The notes beneath the pieces are model-generated. The model saw only the letters and a program-made list of their open reading frames with translations. It did not search any database and was not told where the DNA came from. A DNA stretch of 48,076 nt from JBGSUE01 sp041753515. Lineage in GTDB: Bacteria; Patescibacteriota; Microgenomatia; UBA10105; UBA927. Below are positions 39,391 to 47,785 of the stretch, piece after piece; position 1 is the first letter of the stretch, and every line of letters begins with the position of its first letter. The stretch lies in assembly GCA_041753515.1 (NCBI GenBank), contig JBGSUE010000007.1, positions 1 through 48,076 on the forward strand, read 5' to 3'. The position numbers and the translations under genes were made by a program.

Positions 39391-39407
39391 ATTCGGTATT
39401 CATTTGG

Positions 39408-39479
39408 GGGTGTGTAGTTCATTGGTAGAACGCTTTCCTGATAAGAAAGAGGCACATGGTTCGATTCCATGCACACCCA
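39408..39479 (+). tRNA. tRNA-Ile (GAU anticodon)
   Basis: Acceptor GGGTGTG/CACACCC, anticodon arm CTTTC-CTGATAA-GAAAG with anticodon GAT, T loop TTCGATT, discriminator A. No encoded CCA. Confidence 0.95.
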
Positions 39480-39499
39480 CAAAAAATTCTTTAAAATAA

Positions 39500-40597
39500 C
39501 TACAATTTACTCATTATATACTCCTGGATCCCGCTCCATTCAAACTGTCCCTGGGCGGGGTTGAGGATATACTGCCCATCCGGACTTTTATCTTCGGTAA
39601 GAATGGTATCAGTTGTGAGAGAGATTGATTGAAATGTATATCCTTCAGGATTGCCGGTGCGATCAACAAGATCGGCGACTTTCGCAAGGGTCAGATCCGT
39701 CAGAATGTTGCCGCGCCACGCAGTAAAATATGATGAAGCCTTTGTGATAAATCCCAACGATATAATTTTTTCTTTCATGGCAGATAGTACCTCTTTTTGT
39801 CGTCGTGACCGGTCAAAATCACCGCCACCATCATACGCGTGGCGGCTGCGTACATATTTAAGTGCAGTTGTGCCATCCATGTGCTGTATTCCCGGTTCAA
39901 ACGAAAGAGTTTCAAACCGGCACGTATAGAGTTCTTCCAGAATGAAACCCGATGCGGTTGATTCACGCTGTTTTGCTTCGTCTTCATCGATACCGCACAT
40001 ATTATTTTCTTCGCCCGCAATCGGGTAAAACGGATCGATTAACGAATTTGCCGCATTCACATCGAGTCCGTCTAATGCATCCACCGAGCCAATGAATCCA
40101 TCAAAATTGACGGCAAGGGTTGCATCAGGTTTTATGCCGCTGATGCGTTCCACGACATACGATGCCATATGAATGCCGCCCAATGATCCGGTAAACTGTT
40201 CGGGTTTATCCGGATAGTTTTTCGTATCTGTGCCAATGGCAAACGCAGCGTTAATTTTTGATGGAAGCATCGTATTATGTGTCGTGGGAAGTTCAATCCA
40301 AAGATCCCGGGGAATCGGAATAAGCGTAATCGTTTGTTTCTTCGGTTGGATGACAGCAAGAATCATCGTATCAGTCAGAAGTCCGCCTTCGTGTTTCCCG
40401 CCACCATATCCTAACAGGAGCAACGTAATCGGACGTTTTGGGTCAGGAGTCGGTGTGGGAGTCTGTGTGTGGATCGGGGTGGTATTGGGAACAGGTGAAA
40501 AGTTCGCCGACCCGCCAATTCCTGAACGGATCACAACTGTCAATACCAGAACTGCAACAAAAAGTACGATGAGTAAAAGAATGTGTTTCGCGGTCAT
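39500..40597 (-). CDS. LytR-CpsA-Psr (LCP) family glycopolymer transferase
   Basis: Attaches lipid-linked glycopolymers to peptidoglycan. After one N-terminal membrane segment (residues 5-24) and a Thr/Pro linker (PTPTPTPDP), the LCP domain has LTDTMILAVIQPKKQTITLIPIPRDLWIELP (in parts: TDTMILAVI, IPRDLWIEL), SKINAAFA and KYVRSRHAYDGGGDFDRSRRQKEVL (Arg and Asp ligands for the pyrophosphate). The 365 residues are complete. TATAAT ends 7 bases before the ATG. Fits with the glycosyltransferases and PAP2 proteins of the window. Confidence 0.95.
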   Translation of the reverse strand: MTAKHILLLIVLFVAVLVLTVVIRSGIGGSANFSPVPNTTPIHTQTPTPTPDPKRPITLLLLGYGGGKHEGGLLTDTMILAVIQPKKQTITLIPIPRDLWIELPTTHNTMLPSKINAAFAIGTDTKNYPDKPEQFTGSLGGIHMASYVVERISGIKPDATLAVNFDGFIGSVDALDGLDVNAANSLIDPFYPIAGEENNMCGIDEDEAKQRESTASGFILEELYTCRFETLSFEPGIQHMDGTTALKYVRSRHAYDGGGDFDRSRRQKEVLSAMKEKIISLGFITKASSYFTAWRGNILTDLTLAKVADLVDRTGNPEGYTFQSISLTTDTILTEDKSPDGQYILNPAQGQFEWSGIQEYIMSKL

Positions 40598-40604
40598 ACT
40601 TGCA

Positions 40605-40610
40605 ATTATA
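40605..40610 (-). promoter_or_regulatory. -10 box of the LCP gene, leaderless
   Basis: TATAAT on the minus strand ends 7 bases before the ATG at 40597. Confidence 0.6.
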
Positions 40611-40666
40611 TCTCATCGTATGGTAATGTAATAAATATTACAAAAAAATAAAATGAAGGAGGTCGA

Positions 40667-41134
40667 ATGAATAAAACTGCTATTGGAATACTTATCGTTG
40701 TGTTGGCGCTTGCAGGAGTGTTCGCAGTCACGCAGAAACCTGCACAAAAAGCAATGGAAGAAACACCAGTTGTCAATACCATGCCCGCGGGTGATGCAAC
40801 AGGTGTAGATGAAATGATGGTCGGAGGTGATGCGGTAATGCCGGAAAACAGCGGTAACGTACAGTCATTTACCGTGAACGGTTCGGAATTTGCGTATGAT
40901 ATTAACGAGATAACAGTGAAAAAAGGCGATACGGTTGAAATAGTTTTTAACAATCGGGAAGGTTTCCATGATTGGGTTCTGGATGAATTCAATGCACAAA
41001 CCGCACAGCTTGCAGAAGGAGAATCGGAAACAATAACGTTTGTCGCAGACAAAACCGGAACATTTGAATATTACTGCAGCGTGGGCAAGCACCGCCAGAT
41101 GGGCATGGTTGGTATTTTGACCGTAACAGAATAA
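40667..41134 (+). CDS. Membrane-anchored cupredoxin (type I copper protein)
   Basis: A 155-residue plastocyanin/amicyanin-like electron-transfer protein. Residues 5-21 are a signal anchor, followed by a Met- and Gly-rich linker and a cupredoxin domain from about residue 65. The copper ligands are H101 (in GFHDWVLDEF), C137, H142 and M145 or M147 (in YYCSVGKHRQMGM). The spacing CX4HX2M is normal. AGGAGG lies 7 bases upstream. It would carry electrons at the outer face of the membrane; no partner oxidase is encoded nearby. Confidence 0.93.
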   Translation: MNKTAIGILIVVLALAGVFAVTQKPAQKAMEETPVVNTMPAGDATGVDEMMVGGDAVMPENSGNVQSFTVNGSEFAYDINEITVKKGDTVEIVFNNREGFHDWVLDEFNAQTAQLAEGESETITFVADKTGTFEYYCSVGKHRQMGMVGILTVTE

Positions 41135-41186
41135 AATAATGATTGCAGTGCTTGAGATTTGCTATTCATCCATATAGACTGGAGAT

Positions 41187-41921
41187 ATGGATCTGAGAGA
41201 GAAAGTGATAATCATCACGGGTGCATCCAGCGGACTTGGTAAAGCTCTCGCCCTGCGGTTGTCCCGGGAACACGCGAAATTGGTGTTATTATCGCGCAGT
41301 GCCGATAAGCTTCAGGATATTGCGCAGAAACTGAAAAATGACCATATCGATGCCTCCTGTTTTTCCTGCAACATTACGGATTATGATCAGATCAGGCATA
41401 CGGTTGATATTGTCCTTGAAGCACACGGGAGGATCGATATACTGATCAATTGTGCAGGAATTCTTGAAAAAAAACCAATCGAAGGATACGACGTCAATAC
41501 GATTCTGGACATCTTTGATGTGAATGCCATCGGTGCAATCTGTATGACACAGGCAATTTTGCCATCCATGAAAAAAACCAATGCAGGTCAGATCGTCAAC
41601 GTCATTTCCACTGCAGGTCTCACTGCATCGGATACGGGAAGTGTGTATACGGCGACAAAACATGCACTGGAGGGATTTCATGCGTCACTCAAAAAAGAAC
41701 TCAAAGATACCGGTATCCGCATTATGGGATTTTATCCGGGAGGGATGGAAGCGAATCTGTTTACGACGAGCGCGTATGCGGATGTGGAAAGTGAATTATC
41801 CCGTGAACGCGACGACGTAGCGGATATGATAGGATATATGTTGACCCGGCCTGAGTATCTGGTGATTGACCACCTTGAGGTACGAAAGAAAGAGCAATAT
41901 GTGCATTCCGCGAGTGCTTGA
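41187..41921 (+). CDS. Short-chain dehydrogenase/reductase (SDR), 244 aa
   Basis: Classical SDR with TGASSGLGKALA (cofactor), NCAGILEK, the catalytic Ser in NVISTAG, and the YTATK motif in GSVYTATKHALEGF. An NADP preference is suggested by Arg in LSRSADKL. Substrate unknown. The C-terminus EVRKKEQYVHSASA overlaps the hypC start by 23 bases, so it is first in the hydrogenase-maturation-like mini-operon. TATAGA lies 8 bases before the ATG. Confidence 0.93.
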   Translation: MDLREKVIIITGASSGLGKALALRLSREHAKLVLLSRSADKLQDIAQKLKNDHIDASCFSCNITDYDQIRHTVDIVLEAHGRIDILINCAGILEKKPIEGYDVNTILDIFDVNAIGAICMTQAILPSMKKTNAGQIVNVISTAGLTASDTGSVYTATKHALEGFHASLKKELKDTGIRIMGFYPGGMEANLFTTSAYADVESELSRERDDVADMIGYMLTRPEYLVIDHLEVRKKEQYVHSASA

Positions 41922-42066
41922 AGTCAAAAGTGTTTACGGCAAGCGCGCGGTCATGGAAAATAGACAGGTTGTGGATATTTCGCGGTTAAAAAATATTAAA
42001 AAAGGCGATATGCTGGAGGTGTACGGGCCATTAGCTCTCTGTAAAAAACGAAGGAGGAATGTATGA
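41899..42066 (+). CDS. hypC: HypC/HupF-family hydrogenase maturation chaperone, 55 aa
   Basis: MCIPRVLEVKSVYGKRAVME...VDISRLKNIKKGDMLEVYG follows the HypC pattern: Cys2 (the residue that carries the Fe(CN)2CO precursor with HypD) after the initiator Met, Pro4, and the OB-fold closing GDxxxVxxG. It is shorter than usual (55 against 70-95 residues) and lacks the C-terminal helix. It overlaps the SDR gene and, by ATGA, the DMT gene. The rest of the hyp set (hypABDEF) is not in the window. Confidence 0.82.
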   Translation: MCIPRVLEVKSVYGKRAVMENRQVVDISRLKNIKKGDMLEVYGPLALCKKRRRNV

Positions 42067-42893
42067 ATAAAGGAATCCGTTTTGCACTCATTACTGTCTT
42101 TATATCCGGTGTATCCGTCTTCGTAAACGGATTATTTGTAAGCGGTACAAATCCTGTCGCATTTGCATTCATCCGCAATTGTGTCGTGGCCGGAGTTTTA
42201 TCAATGGTGGTATCCACCCGTCTGAAAGGCATAGAGCGATCAGGCTGGATAAAGCTTTTGCTCATCGGACTCATCGGCGGAGGGTTGCCGTTCGGGCTTT
42301 TTTTCACAGGGCTTGCGATGACAGGACCTGTGACGGCAAATATCATCAATAAATCGCTTTTTCTCTGGGTTGCTCTTTTTGCTGTTCCGGTCTTAAAAGA
42401 AAAATTGTCGTGGGTATCACTTCTCGGGTACGGACTTATTTTTTATGCACTTTTTTGGGGTGAGAAAGTGACTCTGTCATCGGGTAACTTATACGTTTTA
42501 TCGGCAACGGTATTGTGGGCGGTGGAGCATATGATAGCCAAAAAGACACTACCTACTGTTAAACCAGAAATTATTGCCTGGGCGAGAATGCTGTTTGGAT
42601 TGCCTGTGCTTGGTGTGTTTGCCTTTGCAACACATGCAACAATAAACGTATCTATCAGTCTTCTGTCTTCTGTCATCGTCAGCAGCATGTTTCTTACCGC
42701 CTATATGTTTTTCTGGTACAGGGCGCTTAAATATGCTCCCGCATCGCTTGTATCATCTGTGCTTGTTTTAGCACCGGTAATTACCATAGCACTGAAAAAT
42801 TATTCCGCTATAGATATGTGGCAATCAGTATTGCTTTTTGCCGGTGTTGCCTGCGTTGCATATTTCAGTCATCGTACATCGTATGGAGTATGA
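42063..42893 (+). CDS. DMT (EamA-type) transporter, 276 aa
   Basis: Ten membrane segments in two EamA repeats, with typical segments such as FALITVFISGVSVFVNGLF, FAFIRNCVVAGVLSMV, LLLIGLIGGGLPFGLFF and WYRALKYAPASLVSSVLVLAPVITIAL. DMT proteins export or import metabolites; substrate unknown. AAGGAGG precedes the ATG, which overlaps the hypC stop. Its place inside a hydrogenase-maturation-like operon suggests a related solute, but this is only inference. It overlaps the next gene by 11 bases. Confidence 0.9.
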   Translation: MNKGIRFALITVFISGVSVFVNGLFVSGTNPVAFAFIRNCVVAGVLSMVVSTRLKGIERSGWIKLLLIGLIGGGLPFGLFFTGLAMTGPVTANIINKSLFLWVALFAVPVLKEKLSWVSLLGYGLIFYALFWGEKVTLSSGNLYVLSATVLWAVEHMIAKKTLPTVKPEIIAWARMLFGLPVLGVFAFATHATINVSISLLSSVIVSSMFLTAYMFFWYRALKYAPASLVSSVLVLAPVITIALKNYSAIDMWQSVLLFAGVACVAYFSHRTSYGV

Positions 42894-43515
42894 CAGGAGA
42901 GGCGTAGAGCTCTGCGCGCGCTTTGCTTTTCCTCCCAACCGTCTTCATTACTGCGGACCTGAGAAACAGACTGATCTAGCAGGGTATATTACCCACAGCG
43001 TTGCGGATCAGGGCTTGGTTGAAATTCTTCAGAAATTTGAAACTCTCTATCCATATTTGAAACTTATCGCATCGGCAAACAACATAAAAGATCCGTTTGA
43101 TACGCGGGTTGTCAAAGCGTACTGGATAGGTAACAATTTTCTTGATGCTGTAACACCCCGCGCATTTCATTTGCATCTTAAAGATAATAAGAAAACGAAA
43201 AATATGGCGGATATGTTTGCCATGGGTTTTCCTTATCACACATTCCATGTGGTAAATATGTATGCTATGTATTCGGATCTTGGTGATACTGTTGATCAAT
43301 GCCGGATCAGGGCGGGAAAAATAGTAACTTCCGGAACCGTGATTGTTGGGGGTACGACAATAGCAGTTTCTTCGATTGCCTCGTATGAGGCAGGGGATAT
43401 GGTTGCAATCCACTGGGGACACATCTGCACAAAATTATCACAAACTGATGTAAAGAATCTCGATTTTTATACCAAAAAATCATTTGCGTATGCGAAAAAT
43501 ATACTTGGCCGGTAA
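42883..43515 (+). CDS. Uncharacterised protein linked to hydrogenase maturation genes, 210 aa
   Basis: Soluble. The N-terminus has CARFAFPPNRLHYCGPEKQTDLAGY, a segment I believe is the hallmark of an uncharacterised family (DUF6390, from memory, not verified), and later GFPYHTFHVVNMYAMYSDLGD and VAIHWGHICTKL. Several Cys and His (C11, C24, the HYC and HWGHIC segments) could bind metal. Gene overlap with the DMT gene on one side and the maturation-protease-like gene on the other (32 bases) argues for a role in hydrogenase biogenesis. The start 42883 is the only ATG near the DMT stop. Confidence 0.75.
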   Translation: MEYDRRGVELCARFAFPPNRLHYCGPEKQTDLAGYITHSVADQGLVEILQKFETLYPYLKLIASANNIKDPFDTRVVKAYWIGNNFLDAVTPRAFHLHLKDNKKTKNMADMFAMGFPYHTFHVVNMYAMYSDLGDTVDQCRIRAGKIVTSGTVIVGGTTIAVSSIASYEAGDMVAIHWGHICTKLSQTDVKNLDFYTKKSFAYAKNILGR

Positions 43516-43831
43516 GAGAAGTACCGCACTGAAACCGTTTCTTAAGGGTTTTGATGTGACGGACATTGATCCAACGGAAAATTTTTTGCCGAAAGAGGGA
43601 AGTGTGATAATCGATACGGTTGTGGGCTTGAATGAAGTCACATTATTCAAATCTTTGAATGATTTTGTCGATTCACCTGCCGTTTCCGTCCATGATTACG
43701 ATTTACTTTTACACCTCAAGCTCCTTAAAAAGTTGGGGAAAATCCAAGATGTTGTGATTTTAGGTATTCCTCGATCGGGATTGATTCAGGTTATATATAC
43801 GCAGGTTATTAAAGTATTGACAAGCATGTAA
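43484..43831 (+). CDS. Hydrogenase-maturation-protease-like protein (HycI/HybD type)
   Basis: A 115-residue protein whose SVIIDTVVGLN and SVHDYDLLLHLKLLKKLGKIQDVVILGIP resemble the second half of M52 endopeptidases (metal-binding Asp, conserved His and the closing VxIxGI/VxP). The usual N-terminal GNxxxGDD motif is not clear, and the protein is shorter than 150-180 residues. Such proteases remove the C-terminal tail of the large subunit after nickel insertion. The large subunit in this window has only an 8-residue tail, so activity may differ. An alternative start is 43490. Confidence 0.6.
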   Translation: MRMRKIYLAGKRSTALKPFLKGFDVTDIDPTENFLPKEGSVIIDTVVGLNEVTLFKSLNDFVDSPAVSVHDYDLLLHLKLLKKLGKIQDVVILGIPRSGLIQVIYTQVIKVLTSM

Positions 43832-43860
43832 ATATACTTCATTCTATTAATAGAGATTAT

Positions 43861-44724
43861 ATGTCCTCACGACGGAAAAAGATGTCAAAGCAGGGGAAGT
43901 TCACAATTTTTGCCGTTATCGGAATTATTTTTCTTTCATTCCTCGTCGCTGCATTTTCAACTGGAAATTTTGATACCCGCTCAAGAGCGCAGGTGTATAG
44001 CATTACACCGACACCGCCATTAAAGTGTTTGGACAGCTGTACTACGACGACTGATGGATGTCCATCAGGATACTTCAGAATTTGTGAACAGAATCCCCAG
44101 TTGACAACAGCATGGTCTAAATGTTTCGAGCCGTGTACAAATTTAGGCGAATCAATAGATTGGATATGTCAGAATGGTGGAGGAGGATGCACGAAGTACT
44201 GTACCCAGCATAATCATTGTATGGAATATAACATTTGGGTCATTTTAACACCTACTCCTCGCATATCCACTCCGACTCCAACACCGAAATGCGATTCGTG
44301 GGTTCAGGATCAGGAAGCAATGGTATATTATTGCTGTACGGATATAGCCTGTCAGAATAAAAATGACAGCCCGAATTGGAGATGTAATAAAAGCACCCAT
44401 GAATGCTACAGAGTGGAACCAACTCCAACACCTTCTCCCGTATGTCCGTATATAAATGGGTGCAGCAGGTGGGGGGCATGCTGTCCGAACACGTTATGTT
44501 TTGCGGATTTTTCAGGAACGGAAGCGTATTGTCATATACCCAGTCCGACACCCACACGAAGACCATCACCCACCAGTTGTCCTACATTATCTTCAGGCAG
44601 TCAATGTATTCCACCGAGGTTATTCAATAATACGTGCAATGGGTGTGCGTACTGTCCAATATATCGAAATGGTCTTCCGCTTTTCAAATACAATATCACC
44701 ACGAGAAAATGGTATTGTCAATAA
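43861..44724 (+). CDS. Secreted Cys-rich protein with Thr-Pro linkers, 287 aa
   Basis: No family is recognised. An N-terminal membrane segment (residues about 13-33) is followed by three or four Cys-rich modules (CLDSCTTTTDGC, CQNGGGGCTKYC, YYCCTDIACQ, CPYINGCSRWGACCPNTLCF, CNGCAYCP), joined by Thr-Pro-Ser linkers (TPTPRISTPTPTPK, PTPTPSP, SPTPTRRPSP). About 30 Cys in all suggest disulfides and an exposed location. The pattern resembles the repetitive Cys-knot surface proteins of CPR and other bacteria. Confidence 0.85.
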   Translation: MSSRRKKMSKQGKFTIFAVIGIIFLSFLVAAFSTGNFDTRSRAQVYSITPTPPLKCLDSCTTTTDGCPSGYFRICEQNPQLTTAWSKCFEPCTNLGESIDWICQNGGGGCTKYCTQHNHCMEYNIWVILTPTPRISTPTPTPKCDSWVQDQEAMVYYCCTDIACQNKNDSPNWRCNKSTHECYRVEPTPTPSPVCPYINGCSRWGACCPNTLCFADFSGTEAYCHIPSPTPTRRPSPTSCPTLSSGSQCIPPRLFNNTCNGCAYCPIYRNGLPLFKYNITTRKWYCQ

Positions 44725-44731
44725 TTGGTGA

Positions 44732-45889
44732 TTATTTCTGTTTTCTTTCAAGCTCAATGACTCCTGAATCATTCCGCATGAGAATCGTTCCATAGAGTAT
44801 GTCATTTTTATCTGCTACCGGTAATACCGGTCTTCCTGGGAATGTTGAGGTTACCGGAATGAGGGAATATTTTAGTTCATAGATCGGTTCACCGGGAGCT
44901 AAGTATTTTTCCGCTGTTTTGACAGCACTGATAATTTCCGATTCAGGCAGGGGGAGAAAAGCAATCATGGCAAGAGGGAAGATGATCATGGTATAAGACG
45001 CCCATTGGATAAGCGGGTGTTTGTGGTCTTCAATAAATTTTGCGGCAATGATTGCCAGAGGCGGGATGATGGGCAAAAGATACCATTCGTGGCGGGTTTG
45101 AGAAAGAGTCAGAACAATAAGATACGGCAGGATCCACATCCATAAAGTATTTTTCTGAAATATAGCAAGAATGACAGGGGGAAACAAAATGATAAGGTTC
45201 AGGTAAAAGAATGGACTGGATGGTGAATCACCGGGAATCGCACCGATATGCAGGAGCGGGAGTGAGATATATTCGCGCACAAAGGCATCTGGTGATACTA
45301 CATATGCCGCGATGTGCCAAGGCGCTGCCACAAGGAGTGCAATAACAAAAATTTTTAGCGATTCTGTATAATTTTTCCGGACTAACGGAATAGCCAGTGG
45401 AAACAGGGCAAGATACGATCGGGTAAGAATTCCCAGCCCTAATGCAGATCCTGCCCAAACCGGTTTTTTTTGAAATATACAATAGACTGTCAGAAGTGAA
45501 AAAAATGCATTGGGAATGTCGATATTGGTTGTTTTTGTGAAATAGATCAAGGGGATGGAACAAGTGAGAAACAGGACTGTCCATCTCGACGGATGAAGTT
45601 TATATGCAATATACACAATTCCAATGGCAAACAGAGTCATGAGAAATCGGCCGGTTATGAACGGGTGGGGAAATATTTTTAAAAGTAATGCCAGAAACCA
45701 ATAGACAAGAGGCGGTTTGGCAAAGTGTGGTTCTGCGTGAAGAGTTGGAACAATCCATGATCCGCCATTGGCCATTGCCATCGCTGTGTCGTTTATCAGA
45801 AGCTCATCGGTAAAAATAACAGTGGGATCCCAAATTTTCCACAATAATATTGAAGGAATAACAATGTATAACAACCATTTCACTTTCAC
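44732..45889 (-). CDS. Membrane glycosyltransferase, ArnT/GT39 (PMT_2)-like, 385 aa
   Basis: About nine to ten membrane segments. FTDELLINDTAMAMANGGSWIVPTL (DE at about residue 28) and EPHFAKPPLVYWFLALLLKIF (in parts: HFAKPPLVYW) are the outer-loop signature of PMT/ArnT-type transferases using polyprenyl-phosphate sugars. Compact compared with the usual 500 residues. AAGGTGAAAGTGA-type simple repeat lies just before the ATG. It follows the hydrogenase large-subunit gene on the same strand, 10 bases away, but the functions look unrelated. Confidence 0.88.
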   Translation of the reverse strand: MKVKWLLYIVIPSILLWKIWDPTVIFTDELLINDTAMAMANGGSWIVPTLHAEPHFAKPPLVYWFLALLLKIFPHPFITGRFLMTLFAIGIVYIAYKLHPSRWTVLFLTCSIPLIYFTKTTNIDIPNAFFSLLTVYCIFQKKPVWAGSALGLGILTRSYLALFPLAIPLVRKNYTESLKIFVIALLVAAPWHIAAYVVSPDAFVREYISLPLLHIGAIPGDSPSSPFFYLNLIILFPPVILAIFQKNTLWMWILPYLIVLTLSQTRHEWYLLPIIPPLAIIAAKFIEDHKHPLIQWASYTMIIFPLAMIAFLPLPESEIISAVKTAEKYLAPGEPIYELKYSLIPVTSTFPGRPVLPVADKNDILYGTILMRNDSGVIELERKQK

Positions 45890-45899
45890 CTTTTCCCTT

Positions 45900-47195
45900 T
45901 TACCTTTCTACCTTAAGTTTGAGAAAGTGGCTTGCGCAACTCATGCATGGGTCATACGCCCGTACGATCATTTCCACATTTTTCTTGATTTCTTCTTCAC
46001 TTTTATCCAGATTATTTTGGACCCAATCGCGGATAGCCGCTTCTATTCCTGCCTGGTTCTGGCCTGTTGGGACAATGATTTTCGCTTTCCGAATGGTTGC
46101 ATCTGGTGTAATTTCATACCTATGGAAGAGTATGCCGCGGGGCGCTTCGATAATGCCAATGCCTACTGACTCTTCTGTTTTTATGGATTCCGGAATTTTT
46201 TCATCCAGTGCCTCATAGTGGTGTATCAAATCAATAGATGCGTCTATCGCATGAAGGATTTCGATTGCCTGGGCGAGATTGTTGTGAAATATATTTTTGG
46301 ACGGAAAAGCAGACAGAGCTTCTGCCGCATCGTGTTTTGTATTGGGATGAAGCGCTGCCCGGTTAAGATTCAGGCGTGCAAGGGCACCCACCATATGGAT
46401 TTTTCCGTCCAGTTTATAGCTTGAAGCCTGTGAATATGAAAGCTGGGTACGTTCAAGCCGGACCATGACGTCTGCCGGATTGATTGCTGTGCCTCCGGAT
46501 GTTGTCAATACTCCATCCAGAAATGAAAAATCGTGATTCACAAGAGCAAGAAATGATGCATCGGTTTCAAGTTTCAGGTCTGACTTCAGAAAGATGCCGA
46601 TCAGCCTAATGATTTTTTCCCGTGATGACTCCAATTTCGGTATCAGTGCGGCAAGGTCTTCCTTTTTTGGAATTTTTGAGAATCCGCCTATTCTGGGTGT
46701 AGGAGCATGGACCGATCTGCCTCCAGCGATAATCGAAAGTTTATTGCCGGCCTCTTTCATATCAAAACAATCATGTAATAATTGATGTTCTTGGGGATTC
46801 TGCTCGTCGAACGCAAGAATCGAGTCGCGGTTAAAAAGATCAGGCAATACGAAAACATAGAGATGAAGCGCATGGTCGCGGATGATGAGGCCGAAATTGA
46901 GAAGTTGCCTGAGGATCATAGTTTGGGAAGTCGGCGTGATGCCGATAGCGGATTCAATGGTTTTCAGAGAGCAGAGCAGATGGGCATTTGAGCATGTACC
47001 GCAGATTCTGGCAACCGCGCCGGGGACACCGGTGACCGGTTTACCCCGGATTGCAGTAGTAAAAAAACGGCGCATTTCGTCAATGCCAAAATGGCACTCA
47101 GTCAGTTTTCCGTCGCGTATTTTCATTTCGCACGACGCTGCCCCTTCGATTTTTGAGAGTTCTTCTATTGATATGTCTGCGTTTGTGGTATGCAT
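45900..47195 (-). CDS. [NiFe]-hydrogenase large (catalytic) subunit
   Basis: Binds the Ni-Fe(CN)2CO site. The L1 motif RICGTCSNAH has C65, C68 and H72; the L2 motif YDPCMSCASH has C417, C420 and H423, so all four cysteine ligands are present. Residues 1-30 (SIEELSKIEGAASCEMKIRDGK) match the usual N-terminus. At 431 residues it is the compact type found in groups 3b-3d. Only eight residues (FLKLKVER) follow H423, where most hydrogenases carry a cleaved tail of 15-30. Repeat family A separates it from the small-subunit gene. Confidence 0.93.
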   Translation of the reverse strand: MHTTNADISIEELSKIEGAASCEMKIRDGKLTECHFGIDEMRRFFTTAIRGKPVTGVPGAVARICGTCSNAHLLCSLKTIESAIGITPTSQTMILRQLLNFGLIIRDHALHLYVFVLPDLFNRDSILAFDEQNPQEHQLLHDCFDMKEAGNKLSIIAGGRSVHAPTPRIGGFSKIPKKEDLAALIPKLESSREKIIRLIGIFLKSDLKLETDASFLALVNHDFSFLDGVLTTSGGTAINPADVMVRLERTQLSYSQASSYKLDGKIHMVGALARLNLNRAALHPNTKHDAAEALSAFPSKNIFHNNLAQAIEILHAIDASIDLIHHYEALDEKIPESIKTEESVGIGIIEAPRGILFHRYEITPDATIRKAKIIVPTGQNQAGIEAAIRDWVQNNLDKSEEEIKKNVEMIVRAYDPCMSCASHFLKLKVER

Positions 47196-47201
47196 TTAAC
47201 T

Positions 47202-47268
47202 GTCATTCTGAGCGATAGCGAAGAATCTCGTTTGATGAATAGATCCTTCACTTCGTTCAGGATGACAT
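47202..47268. repeat. Palindromic repeat family A, copy 10
   Basis: TGTCATTCTGAGCGATAGC...GAAGAATCTCG and TAGATCCTTCACTTCG...GGATGACA between the hydrogenase genes, ending 6 bases before the large-subunit ATG. Confidence 0.88.
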
Positions 47269-47280
47269 ATTTTCGCTTGA

Positions 47281-47763
47281 TTAAATAATTTTAAATTCTT
47301 TCAGATATTTATTCAGCACCATAAGAAATTGGGACTCTACCATCGGACAGCCCTGGACTTTTTCATCGACCGGAACGACTTCTTCAAGTGTTTTAACTTT
47401 ATCAGCCTGCGAAAAAGCGTCAAGAAGCACCTTTATTTCTTCCTTCGTTGCATCATCGAAGTGGTTTCTTTGTGCACTGGGCATACCGGTACATGCACAG
47501 GCACCGATGGCAACCAGTTTTGTGGCAAGCGATCTTATTTTTTTGAGTTTTTCCTCCTGGTCTTTTGAGGCGATTGCACCTTCCACAAATGCCACATCCA
47601 TCTTTTCCCACCTATTATGTGTTTGCAGGACTTTTGCATGAACAAATTCAATTTTGTTTTTCCAATCCATATAGTGCTGATTGAGAAGCTCCGTAAAAAT
47701 AATCGTCGAATCCTCACAACAGGAAAACGTAAACCATCCGACTTTCAGTCTTTTTTGATCCAT
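47281..47763 (-). CDS. [NiFe]-hydrogenase small subunit, 160 aa
   Basis: Carries the proximal FeS cluster beside the catalytic site. WFTFSCCEDST (C15, C16), IGACACTGMPS (C89, C91) and VQGCPM (C139) match the proximal-cluster region of short group-3-type small subunits. Where most have CxxC, this has C15-C16-E-D18. No medial or distal cluster domain and no Tat signal are present, so it acts in the cytoplasm and needs partner subunits for electron transfer; none are visible. TATGAT ends 10 bases before the ATG. Confidence 0.88.
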   Translation of the reverse strand: MDQKRLKVGWFTFSCCEDSTIIFTELLNQHYMDWKNKIEFVHAKVLQTHNRWEKMDVAFVEGAIASKDQEEKLKKIRSLATKLVAIGACACTGMPSAQRNHFDDATKEEIKVLLDAFSQADKVKTLEEVVPVDEKVQGCPMVESQFLMVLNKYLKEFKII

Positions 47764-47773
47764 GCAGGTAGTG

Positions 47774-47779
47774 TATCAT
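47774..47779. promoter_or_regulatory. Overlapping divergent -10 boxes (hydrogenase and dcd)
   Basis: TATCAT on the plus strand ends 6 bases before the dcd ATG; on the minus strand the same bases read ATGATA and TATGAT, 10 bases from the small-subunit ATG. Confidence 0.55.
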
Positions 47780-47785
47780 AGAGTC

